DNA of 64,000 nt from Yamagishiella unicocca. Its lineage: Eukaryota > Chlorophyta > Chlorophyceae > Chlamydomonadales > Volvocaceae. The position numbers were made by a program, and so were the translations under genes. The stretch is taken from contig BDSL01000008.1 in the NCBI GenBank assembly GCA_003116995.1, forward strand, positions 1,054,001 to 1,118,000, written 5' to 3'. Shown piece after piece: positions 54,396 to 64,000 of the stretch (positions are counted from its first letter, which is position 1; the number at the start of each line of letters is the position of its first letter). Under the pieces are notes generated by a model. It ran no database searches, was not told the origin of the DNA, and saw only the letters and a list, made by a program, of their open reading frames with translations.

Positions 54396-57004
54396 CTATT
54401 GCCGTTGCGGACCACCCTCAACCGGGGACCCATCAACGCCACGCTGTGCGCCTGGCCTGCTGATTCTGACCATACAGCAATCGTCTCCGAACCCCACGCT
54501 CTGCTCGAGGCCCACGCGGACGCCGTACTGCGCAAATCCCTGCAGAAAGAGAGGATTGGGAAAGGCGATGTCGTACAACACTTGCGTAGCGCCGCCGCAA
54601 ATGACCTCCAGCGACTGACACACCAAATACAGTACCCTCTCTCACGCAACCGCAACCAGCAAACGGCAAGATGAAGCCCTGGTCTGCGCACGTGACACCC
54701 AAAACCTCCTTTGCCGCCTTCCCCACAAAGGATGGCGTCTCCCCTTAATGTACGGGTAATGCACGATCACTGCAATTCTGCGCAAGCGCCCGGCCCCCAA
54801 GCCCGTCCTCACCTCCAGCCACTGCATGCTGAACTGGCAGCAAAACTCGGGCAGCAGCTCTGTGGCGTCCTCGGCCGCCAGCACCGAGTGGAAGGCGCAG
54901 CCGCGGGCAGTCCACGTCGCCTCAGCGTCCCCCACTGCCACCTCGCTGCTCACTAGCGAGCCCAGGTCGCCCTGCAGCGTCGGCAAGAAACGGACCGCCT
55001 GCAGGCCAGCGGGTCAGCGGGTCAAGGACGAGCGCAACCGGGTCAGCGGGTCAAGGACGAGCGCAACCGGGTCAGCGGGTCAAGGACGAGCGCAACCGGG
55101 TCAGCGGGTCAAGGACGAGCGCAACCGGGTCAGCGGGTCAAGGACGAGCGCAACCGGGTCAGCGGGTCAAGGACGAGCGCAACCGGGTCAGCGGGTCAAG
55201 GACGAGCGCAACCGGGTCAGCGGGTCAAGGACGAGCGCAACCGGGTCAGCGGGTCAAGGACGAGCGCAACCGGGTCAGCGGGTCAAGGACGAGCGCAACC
55301 GGGTCAGCGGGTCAAGGACGAGCATACTCGTGTACATGGGACAGCGGACGAGTGGGTCGACGTGCAGACGATGCAGCTGACCAGCAGGGCGGACCACCAC
55401 GACAGTCTCGTTCCTTGGAATGGCAGACCGATTGCAGCCCCAATCCCCCCCCCCCACCTGCTTGTACGGATCCTCGGCGAGCAGCTTCAGGAGCAACCAC
55501 AGGCGAGCCTTATGCAGCCGCATCATCACACTCACGGCCATGCCGCCCAGGTTGGTCCGGACGATCTGGCGGGCGGACAGCGCAAACAAAAACACACAAA
55601 CAGGGGGTGCGGTGTAGGGCTGCCGTAGCCTCGTGTGGAGGGGCATGCCCTCGTGTATGCCCCACGAGTCCCGCCCGCCCACCCCATCAAGTCTCTCACC
55701 CCGCCGCCATCGCCTCCCCGCCCAACCCGCCACTGGCCGCGGGCGCCCGCCGCTGCCCGAATTCCGACCCGACCCGACCCGACCGGCGAACCTCTTTGAC
55801 CAGCTCGTCGTCACCGCTCTCGTATCGAAGCACCTTGTGGGTGGCGACGGCCAAACAGCACAGCATCATGCCTCGGTGGGCGGTACCCTGTTGGAAGAGA
55901 CAAGCAGGACGGCGGGCAGGCTGGCAGTCAGGTGAGTGGGTGGTTAGGTTGGCAGCCACAGCCATTGGCGCTGAATCCGTCACCACGTTCTGCCCAAAGG
56001 AACGACTCGCTCGCAGACGTGCTGTAGCAATTGCGCATGTCTACCATGGCACCGGGGTCCGTCACAACCGCTACCCTCGCACAACCGCTACCCTCGCACA
56101 ACCGCTACCCTCGCACAACCGCTACCCGCCGCAGCCGCTACCCGCCGCAATATGCCGCCAGCCCCTGCAGCTGCAACCTCACGAGCGTGACATAGCAACC
56201 GGGGTGGGGGCTGAGGGGGTTGGCCCGGGGTGGCTTAGCGCCGCCAAATGACCCTGTGTCCCAATGCGGCCAATAAGCCACATTCTGCAGCCATATGATC
56301 ATCCTGCTCACCCAGGTACGACAGAGCGGCGCGCGCCCGCCCTGCCGCGTCCGCCCCACACCACCAACCGCAACCGGGTTCTTCTCTACCCACCAACCGC
56401 ACCACCACGCACACGCCAGCCGCACCTCGAGGCCCTTGCCGCGCACGTGTCGCTCCCATAGCGCCTCGAACTCGCGCTCCACGGCGCAAAATACCTCCTT
56501 CTGGCGGCCCTTCATGTGCGGTACCATGCCAGTGCGGTGTACGACATTGAGCTGCGAAAACAGCGCGTTGAACCAGTTGCGCTGCACGCCCAGGTTGTCG
56601 TCGTGGCTGCTGGGGTAGATCGTGTCGGCGCTGGCGTCTTTGTCACGGCGGCTGGCGGGCCCAGAAGAGGGAGCCGCGGCCGCGGTCGGTGCTGGATCTG
56701 CGGGCGGGGGGCTGATGGTGCTATCGCTGGTCACACCTACGGTGCCTTCGGGGCTGCCGCCGGTGGATGTCACGGCGGCGCTGCTGCTGGTCCTTTCAGG
56801 CCGTTCTGGGGACTGTATGCTGTAGCTGTAGGTGGGTGCAAAGGTAGGAAATGTCATCGCGAGGGACGACGCCGATGGCGGCCCGGCGGCGCCTCGCAGC
56901 ACCTCGAGGAGGGGAGCGCCAGCCGTAGCCCTCGCGGAAGCTGCGATGCCACAGCCAGCACGTGCGATGCCCGGCAAGAGCCGCGATACGGCTGATGCAA
57001 GCAT
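54396..57004 (-). CDS. L-2-amino-thiazoline-4-carboxylate (ATC) hydrolase-like protein, organelle-targeted
   Basis: Minus-strand exons are 57004-56426, 56303-56253 (tentative), 55887-55792, 55565-55458, 54998-54813 and 54539-54396, about 387 aa, all joins in phase 0. The start MLASAVSRLLPGIARAGCG looks like a mitochondrial presequence. A Ser/Pro/Ala-rich linker and NWFNALFSQLNVVHRTGM follow. Helical segments are HRGMMLCCLAVATHKVLR and GGMAVSVMMRLHKARLWLLL. The C-terminal block WTARGCAFHSVLAAEDATEL, LPEFCCQFSMQWLE, YGVRVGLEQSVGFGDDCC fits the pattern R-C-x(2)-H...ELxPxFC...GVR...GDDxCxxR of the ATC hydrolase family, whose bacterial members open a thiazoline ring to N-carbamoyl-L-cysteine. Assignment is from remembered family patterns. 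The substrate in algae is unknown. Exon 2 has a weak donor (AGG|GTCATT). Confidence 0.6.
55007..55326 (+). repeat. 29-bp minisatellite in an intron of the ATC-hydrolase-like gene
   Basis: Eleven tandem units of 29 bp (core GGTCAGCGGGTCAAGGACG plus AGCGCAACC) are almost perfectly identical. They lie inside the 55457-54999 intron. Because 29 is not a multiple of three, the array cannot be a coding repeat. Confidence 0.92.
56036..56155 (+). repeat. 17-bp tandem repeat in an intron of the ATC-hydrolase-like gene
   Basis: About five tandem units of CACAACCGCTACCCTCG degrade to CCGCAGCCGCTACCCG. They lie between the tentative exon 2 and exon 3 on the minus strand. Confidence 0.75.
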
Positions 57005-58180
57005 CTCGCCAGCGTCGGTCCACGATGCGGCTGGAAAGTCGCGTTGATCAGCGGGATGTCACTGACAGACCACCCCCTAAGCCGCCGGCTGCGCGGCGTG
57101 CGATTCTAGTTCCTTGTCTATATTGCTCGATATGTTTTGGGTTGCTGTCTTTGGTTGGGCAGCAACAATCGCCGTTCGCACGGCCGGCGGTCGAGCGCGC
57201 GGGCGCCGTGTAAAGCCGTCGATGTACTTCTGTAGCTGCTGCTGGTCGTCTAGACAGGATAATCCCTGGAAGCAGTTATTGCACATCCTTGTGTAGGTGC
57301 ATTTCGTATGCGATGTCAAGTACTGAGATATCTAAACCGAGATAGCGTGAGCGAACTGATTGGTGTTGCAACTATATCAGTGACGCCGTGAAATTTGAGA
57401 TTAGCGACGTTGTTTGCCAGTGTGACCGCGAAGATGTGGCGGATGTTTATGGGGTATCACGGAACGTACAATAATTGTAACCATGCCTCTAACTCGATGG
57501 ATCATGTTGCGGAAGTGCTGTGTCGTGTAAGATAAGAGGTATTTGATGCAATAGGCGTTCCAACGCTTACCTACTAGTATGCGAAGGTACAGGCGATTTT
57601 GATCATTTGCCACTGCCATGCCATACAGGCGCATAATGTGGCGACGTGGTCCCGTAATAACGCAATGCGACTGGTATGGCGCTCCTGGGGGCCATACCAG
57701 TATTGGTATTAACCATCAGTCGTTGGGACAAGGGCCGACCCCCAACAAGTACCGCATTCGCATCATTACACCGCCTGCCGCTCACACCGGTACATAGCCT
57801 GGGTCGGATGCTGGCATGGTGAGGGGCTCCGCAACACTTTTGTCGTCCATGGGCGCTTGGCGCTCCGAGACCAAGCGCTGAAACGACGCCGCGCGACGTC
57901 TCTTCCCCTGCCGTCCCCTGCTCCCCCTCTCCATGCCGCTATCCCACCTGGCAGCCCCTCGTCTCCAACCTCTCACTGTTCACTGAGATCCATCCCATCG
58001 CTGGCCCAAACCGCCAATAACGAAAAAAAACGACAACAGACAAAAAGGCTGCTGAAGTGTCCCAAAGCGCTGCTAAAGCTGTTAAACCGTCATGCACTCG
58101 TAACGCTCATCCCGACGCGAGACTGTTTCATAGACACGGCATCCTCAGAGCCTAGGAGCTGTAAGCCTCCGTGACCCTCA
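57005..58180. other. Intergenic region between two tandem minus-strand genes
   Basis: It holds the promoter of the ATC-hydrolase-like gene at its left and the 3' UTR of the heme-oxygenase-like gene at its right. A minus frame at 57077-57319 (CLDDQQQLQKYIDGFTRRPR) has protein-like composition but no known domain. Bases 57320-57600 are relatively AT-rich. Confidence 0.4.
57766..57770 (-). promoter_or_regulatory. Probable polyadenylation signal TGTAA
   Basis: It lies 411 bases downstream of the stop of the heme-oxygenase-like gene. Confidence 0.35.
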
Positions 58181-61100
58181 TCAATCTCTATGCGCGAGCG
58201 CAGTCATGAGCAACCCGGTCTTCTGCATAGCGCCGGCCATCTCCTCGAAGACCACCTGCCGCGGGGCGGGGCCGCGCAGGTGCTCACCCGCGGCGTCCAG
58301 GGCGCGTGACAAGGTGACCCGCGGGTCGCTCACCTGGCGGGAGGGGGCGATACGATACCCAGGGGAGGAAGGCGGTGTGGGCATAAGGCCTGACGGACTG
58401 CAGATATGCCCGAGCACGATCATCCAACCGATGATGATCCCTCGACGGGGTTGCATGTTTTGCTTCAAGCGGTGACAGCCACAGGAACAAGCTAAGCAAG
58501 CAAGTACCTCATGCCGGCACACCACGAGCTGCGCAAACAACCTGCCTAAGGCTGTGTATCGACCGCCGGATAAGAAGAAAAGGAAGGCCGCAGGCGGCCG
58601 CAGCCGCAGGAGACGGCAGCAGCAGAAGGCGGTGGGTACAGCAGGCAGCGGTAATAGCAGGCGGCAGCGGCAGCAGCATAGCCGCCAGCGGTACCTTCCG
58701 GGGATTTACCGGGGAGGACCGAACTAGCATGGTTGGGGCGTTGGGCACTGCCGTATGGCGTATCCTATGCTGGAGATTTGACACGCTGCCCCGCCAAAAC
58801 ACGCGCCCGATCTCTCCTCCTCCTCCTCATTCCACACGCGCGCCCCAACTCACTCCCTCGGGGTACTCGTGGTACGTGGCGGCGGCCCTCCGCTGAAGCA
58901 GCGCCAGCCGCTCCGTCGCCGCTGCGCCCACCCGCACCCACACCGCCTGCCCCACCATGTGGAGCACGGCGGCGTGGGCCAGCAGCCGCAGCCCGCTGGT
59001 CTGCCGCTCCTGCAGGGCAGAGCGGAGCAGCGCGGAGGGTTGCAGGGTGATGTAGTGTGACGCAGTGTCGTACAATGTGCTACAGGGTAGTGCAATGTAA
59101 GCGAGTCGGTAACAAAGGCGTGGTGCCACCGCAACAACAGAAGCCCCGCAGGCCAAGCCACCCCAAGCTATTATTCGGGTGTGCGAGCAAGATGCGGCTT
59201 CCCCGGCCGAGAGATCCTTTGCAAGCGCGCGCAGCAACACCAGCTGCCCTCACCTGTTCGCTGCCGCCGCTGGCCGCCACCCGCCCTAGCCGCCGCAGCA
59301 CCTGCGCATAAGATCGCGCCATAGGGCCCGAAGAACAGCCCCCCTGAGTCGCTGCAGGGCGCTCGCCGCCGCCACCGCCACCACCTTCAGCGCCTGGCCC
59401 TGTGCCTGCCGCCGCCGTCACCTCCGCCTGTGGCTCCGATCCCGCCCCCGACGTCTCAGCTGCCGCCTCCGCCGCCGCCACGGGGGCCGCTGCCGCCTCC
59501 GCTGCCGCTGCCCGGGCCGCCGCCGCCGCGGGGTGGTCGTACGACGCCCGCAGCGCTGCCAGGTCCTGCTGCAGCGCCTCGCTCCGCTCCAGCCCCAGCC
59601 TCCCTGGAGCCAGCTGCCGCAGCGCGTGCAGGGCGCACTGCTGAGGAGCGGTCTCGGAGCTGGCCCCCGCCCCGGTGGTGGTGGTGGTGGTGGTGGTGGT
59701 GCTCTCTCCTCCCTGCGCTTCAGGAGCCAGATCCGCCGCTGGCACAGCCGGCGCTGTCCCTGCTATCGCCTCCAGGAGCGCCGCTTCGAGAGCTGACGGG
59801 GACATAGGGTTTTAGGGTTTCGGATACGTTGAACATGGGAGTGGCGCGGGTGGGATGCCGAGGCCGGGTCCGTCAGGGAGGCTCCAGGGGGGCAAGGCGG
59901 TTAGAGGGTAAACCGCCAACCACCCATCCCACCCACCGGGTTTCCTCTCCACCCGCCACCCACCTTTGTGCACCTCCAGCTGGTCCACCAGGTACTGCTC
60001 GTAGCGGCCCTCCTTGAAGCTCCACTGGGACAGGGGGGGCGGCGGAGGGCCCGCCACAGCCAGTGCGCCGCGCGACTGAGACGTCACAAGCCGTGGAAGA
60101 GAGTGTAGGTACACCCCCGGGATGGTACGTGTTCCGGGGGGGAAGAGGGGAGGAGGGACGGGGAAGGTTCGGGACGGAGAAGCCGCGGTGGGGGAGGGGA
60201 GGCCACAGGGAGGGTGAGGACAGGGCACCACACGGAGACGGCAGACCGCGCAGAGCCGAGAGACGAGATAGCGTAGCACTAACAGAGCACAGTCAGAGCG
60301 GCAGCCGCAGCAGCGGCAGCAGTGGCAGCAGCAGTAGCAGTAGCAGCAGCGGCAGCAGGCGCACACCTCCGCCAGCTGTAGCTGATGCGCCAGCTGAGTG
60401 TGGAAGGGCCGCCCGTCGCCGCCAGCGTACTGCTGTGTGTGGCTGACCATGCGCAGGTTTCCTAGCTTAGAGCGGTCGCCATCGCCCCAGTCTGCAACCT
60501 GTGAGCGGGAGTTGGAGCGGCGAGCGGGGGTGCGCCAGATCAGGCTGCGTTTTCCCGACGACAGCCACGAGGGACCAGGGAGGGCGCGCAACGGTAGAAA
60601 AGCCCTGAACCTGTGTTGGGAGCAATGCCGTACACCAGGAGTGTGCTTTGCGGATCGAGGTGACCGAGGTGATCGGTGGAGATCCTAAGACCCGTGGCAT
60701 GGCTGAGGAATTCGTGTTGAGAACTTGCGGTGCCCGTGTGTTTTGCATGGTAATTCCCGCTGTACTTGCAAAACCTCCGACCCACCTGCACATAGTCCAA
60801 CTTGCCCTTCGCTGCTTCGCCAGGCTGCACCGGCCTATACTTGTCCCGGGATGCAACCGCGGCGGCTGCCTCCCGGACAACCTGCAGCGCGGAATCGGAC
60901 GCAAATGATCGTAAATCGTTGTTCGCATGAAAGGTGGCAAATGAAGGGTTAGGCATTGGCGTGGTGTCCTGCGTAATCTTTCGGCGAAACCGAGTGTCGG
61001 CACCATCGGAGACGAAAACCTCACCTGTTTGTCGCTGGCTCCCTCCTTTTTCGGACGCGCATTTCCACTAGGATTCTCTTCGTTTTGTTTCTGTACTTTG

Positions 61101-61204
61101 CCAAAGCCTTTGCTGGCTTTCGCGGAGCTTGCGGCGATTCTGCGAGTGCCCGCAGGGGCCCCGCGATGAGCACCATTCAGGAAGTGCCGTGTTTGAAGCG
61201 ACAT
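58181..61204 (-). CDS. Heme-oxygenase-like protein, probably plastid-targeted
   Basis: Minus-strand exons are 61204-61025, 60968-60786, 60498-60367, 60024-59964, 59792-59254, 59009-58854 (end uncertain), 58545-58508 and 58333-58181, about 480 aa. The start MSLQTRHFLNGAHRGAPAGT, rich in Ser/Ala/Arg, resembles a chloroplast transit peptide. Plant-type heme oxygenase landmarks follow in order: NLRMVSHTQQY (His141 at the place of the heme-ligand HT), WSFKEGRYEQYLVDQLEVHK, ALEAALLEA, GRLGLERSEALQQDL, ARSYAQVLRRLG, RLLAHAAVLHM and a C-terminal helix (FEEMAGAMQKTGLLMTAL). Heme oxygenases open heme to biliverdin for bilin synthesis. The usual GGRMIG distal-helix motif is replaced by AVWVRVG, and an Ala/Gly/Thr-rich stretch is inserted after the LERSEAL helix. 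It may therefore be a divergent paralogue, and catalysis is not assured. Confidence 0.65.
59670..59702 (-). repeat. GGT/ACC trinucleotide run coding poly-threonine
   Basis: A run of (GGT)n on the plus strand encodes about nine threonines in exon 5 of the heme-oxygenase-like gene. It lies in a low-complexity insertion, so length variation would be tolerated. Confidence 0.7.
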
Positions 61205-61443
61205 TTTTACCCGATGATAGTTAAGGAATACCCTGTGCGCGATTATCATAGACGTACGGGGCCAAAGAAGCCGCTCGGCATGCATGAAGCTATCATACTT
61301 TTGCAATTGGCATTGATTACGAACTGTTACGCCTATCGCCAAGGTGTTGCTAATATGATTCGACAGTCGGACACTGCATTTCGCACCTAAGTTCACCAAC
61401 CGACCTGTGGCCGACGGTTCATGTCCGTCGCGCCGTCGTGTGA
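61205..61443. promoter_or_regulatory. Compact divergent promoter, heme-oxygenase-like / methyltransferase
   Basis: Only 239 bases separate the two proposed ATGs, so 5' UTRs and both promoters must be packed here. The centre is less GC-rich (ATTACGAACTGTTACGCC, GATTATCATAGACG). No specific element could be assigned. Confidence 0.45.
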
Positions 61444-63972
61444 ATGACGTCGAGGTGAGCCCGCAAACATATACAATGCTTCAACTGCTTCCCAGCTACA
61501 AGCACCCGCCCCTTTAACCCCATTCCGCCCCACTCTTCGTTCCGTCCGCTGTCCTAACCCCGCCTTACCCGACGCCCAACTCCTTCCCACACAGCCCCCC
61601 TCACAACGCCGCGCCTCCCCAAGGGGGCGACCCAGCCCACCTCTTCACCGATGCCGAGCAGACCAGCCACTATGCTCGCCACCGCCCGCACTACCCGCAG
61701 CAACTGTACGATTTGATCTACGCCGGCGCCTTTCCCTGTCGGTCGCCGCCCTTCGCCGACCTGACCGTTGTTGATGTGGCGACCGGCAGCGGCCAGGCGC
61801 TTGGCCCAATGCCAACAGACTTTGGCACCTGCATCGCCCTGGACGTCAGCGCTGCGCAGCTGGCTGAGGTGCCGCCGCAGTTGCGACAGAGGGTGCGGCT
61901 GCAGCAAGGCGACGCGCACGCAACGGGGCTGCCCGTCGGGAGTGTCGACCTGGTGGCTGTAGGGCAGGCGCTGCATTGGTGCGCACGCTAGGGAGCCGGG
62001 GGCTGACCGGGAGGACGGGGCCGGCAGGGGACGGAGGGAAGGGTCGTAGGGTCGCGCTAGTTGGGGAAGGGCCTACGGGGACGCGGGACGGGAGGGGAAG
62101 GGAGGGGAAGGGAGGGGAAGGGAAGCTGTTGTTTGGGGGGAAGGACGTTGTGTGATGATGGGAAGGGGTGCCTGGTGGAAGGAGGTGATGGAAGGGACGT
62201 GCCGGAGCTGTGAGGGCTGCCAAGATGGCTCCGAGGAGCGGTGCAGAGAGGGGCCGCAGAGGACTTGTGCTGCAGGACAGGCCTGGCGCTACCTGCCGGC
62301 AGTCTCAGGGCGCGTGCAGGTGGCCGGCGCAGGGGTTGATCATTGGCGTATGAGGGGGGAAACAGAGGGGCGAGTGCGGCTTTCCTACCGCTCCGGGGCC
62401 CCCTCCCGTGCTGGTGTGTCTGTCGCCGCCTCAGGTTCCGGCTGGACGACTTCTACATCGAGTGCCGCAGAATCCTAAGGCCCACTGGTGGGTGGGTTAA
62501 AGAGAGGCCGGGGAGGGGCCGGGGAGGGGCCGGGGAGAGGCCGGGGAGAGGCCGCGCACGGTGGATGGCACGTACAGGTAGGTAGGCCGACCACGCTGGT
62601 GCCGTGTCAGCCAACCGTCCCGCTCCAGGGAGGCAAGTTAGCCAAATCCCCGCGGTGGCCCCTCCTTCGGCTGGTCCCCTGCCGCCGCTCCCTGCAGGCG
62701 CCCTGGCGGCCTGGACGTACAACTTTGGTAAGCTGTACGGCTTCGCCGGCGCGCAGGAGTTGTACGAGCAGTTCCACTCGTCCACGCTGGGGCCGTACTG
62801 GTCCCGAGGTCGCGAGCTGGTGGATGCGGAGTACGTGGGTGAGGCGAGGCCTGGGGGATGGCGGCCGCGGGTCTTGCCCACGTAGGTACCCAATTTGATG
62901 AACAAGTCGCATCGAGGCGCCGGGCATCAGGCAAAGAGCACCGAGCATGGCGGGAGGGCCGGGGCGGGTTGGATGATCGGTCGTTAGCGGCTCGTCGGAG
63001 GGTGCCAGTATCCAGATGTGCGGATTTCGGTGTGGCCGTAGGGCTGGACAACACTTTGCTGCCGTACGATGATTTCTCGCGGTGCATATTCCATTGCGCC
63101 CAAGGCGGTCGAGGGCAACCCTTTCGCCGTTCCTCCAATGCCATGTCAACGGGCTTCCTCTCGACCCCACCGCCTCCCGTATGCGCTCCTGCGCCCTCTG
63201 CCTTGCTCGCATGCACTGGTGCCGTGCGGTCCGCAGGCATCGAACCCGGGCCTCATCACTTCGGTGAAACCAGGCGCCTGCAGGTGCCCATGCCCTCATC
63301 GCTCACGGTGGAGGAGCTGGTGAGAGCGCGGCGGGGAGGGGGCCTGCGGCCTGAGATTTGGCCTGAGATTTGGCCTGAGATTTGGCCTGAGACGTGGCCT
63401 GAGATGTGGCCTGAGATGCGGTGGGGGCCGGGACGTAGGGACACAGGCGCGCCCCGTGCTACGGCCCACGAGATACACAACTTGATATCGATTGCAGTTA
63501 CAGTGGGGGGCTGCGCGGGGGCTCCCAGCACAGGCGGAAAGGAACTAACGGCGCCATGCGGCCTCATAGGGGAGGTGCGGGTATCAGCCGGGCGCACTGG
63601 GCGCCAAGTAGAGTGCGGTCCAGGGAGGAGACTGCCACAGGAACGGCCAGTATACGCTGTTCGACTGGTCGGCGGTACGATGTCGGTACGCCCGATGGCT
63701 CTGCCTCTATCTTGGTCCGGAGCGCACCGTGACACCCACCACCGACCTACCGCACTGCGGTGTTCGCCCCACGTGACCTCCGCACGTAGGTGGGCCAGGT
63801 GCGGTCCTGGTCCGCCCATCGCAGCTACCTCGCGGCACATCCAGACGCACCCGACCCTGCGGAGCGCCTGCGGCGGCAGCTGGCGGGCGGCATGGCGGCG
63901 GAGGGAGCGCGGCTGCTGACGCTACAGCGCACCGTCACCCTGCTGCTGGCGCTGCGGCCCCGGCCGCTGTGA
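61444..63972 (+). CDS. Class I SAM-dependent methyltransferase (type 11)
   Basis: Six exons join in phase to 284 aa: 61444-61454 (11 nt), 61595-61978, 62435-62487, 62698-62838, 63237-63319 and 63790-63972. The N-terminus is MTSSPPHNAAPPQGG, then LFTDAEQTSHYARHRPHYP, a segment common in this subfamily. SAM-binding motif I is VVDVATGSGQA, followed by IALDVSAAQL, GDAHATGLPVGSVDLVAVG, QALHWFRLDDFYIECRRILR (spanning an intron) and PTGGALAAWTY. The C-terminal QVRSWSAHRSYLAAHP is also typical. The substrate cannot be told from sequence. Relatives are described as small-molecule methyltransferases. The tiny first exon is chosen because it alone supplies an ATG in phase. Confidence 0.82.
63347..63418 (+). 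repeat. 12-bp tandem repeat in a methyltransferase intron
   Basis: About six units of TGGCCTGAGATT (later units TGGCCTGAGACG and TGGCCTGAGATG) lie in intron 5. Confidence 0.85.
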
Positions 63973-64000
63973 TACGCGAGCGTGAAGACGTAGGGGGCTA

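Noticed and set aside
55007..55326. Possible CRISPR array (regular 29-bp units)
   Set aside because: Units are directly adjacent with no unique spacers, and the region is an intron of a eukaryotic gene. It is a minisatellite.

Overview
This window looks like nuclear DNA from a volvocalean (Chlamydomonadales) green alga. Genes are GC-rich and broken into many short exons. Introns are mostly GT-AG. Several genes have TGTAA, the usual polyadenylation signal of this group, a few hundred bases past the stop. The enzymes recognised (an ISA1-type isoamylase, COQ4, a plastid-type heme oxygenase-like protein) fit a photosynthetic eukaryote. I cannot name the species.

Layout. 405-906 (+): 3' end of a clathrin light chain gene. 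1.5-2.3 kb: remnants of a non-LTR retrotransposon in both orientations. 4692-6442 (-): COQ4, an ubiquinone biosynthesis factor. 7000-11101 (+): a ZC3H3-like CCCH zinc-finger protein, divergent from COQ4. 12849-22579 (+): a complete 20-exon isoamylase gene that could be assembled with every splice phase consistent (1036 aa). 25.26-44.48 kb: a head-to-tail cluster of LINE copies, all on the minus strand. 46595-47336 (+): a tentative unknown gene. 48686-50082 (-): an unknown protein with a mitochondrial-type N-terminus. 51724-53159 (+): a PLAC8-family protein. 54396-57004 (-): an L-2-amino-thiazoline-4-carboxylate (ATC) hydrolase-like protein. 58181-61204 (-): a heme-oxygenase-like protein. 61444-63972 (+): a class I SAM-dependent methyltransferase, only 239 bp from the start of the heme-oxygenase-like gene.

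The LINE cluster is the most striking part. At least a dozen L1-type copies, from about 25 bp to over 6 kb, share one 3' terminus and are mostly cut short at the 5' side. They are joined 5' end to 3' end, with only short repeat tails or a few bases between them. This is the architecture known for Zepp elements of Chlorella and Coccomyxa and for the ZeppL elements that mark putative centromeres in Chlamydomonas, so a centromere-type locus is a reasonable inference. One copy (38229-44481) keeps an uninterrupted 1443-codon endonuclease/reverse-transcriptase ORF. Two 0.87 kb elements share only the LINE's 3' end and may be passengers of its machinery.

The genes are otherwise ordinary housekeeping and metabolic genes with no shared pathway. 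Exon coordinates come from reading splice signals, phase and family conservation by eye, without transcript data.
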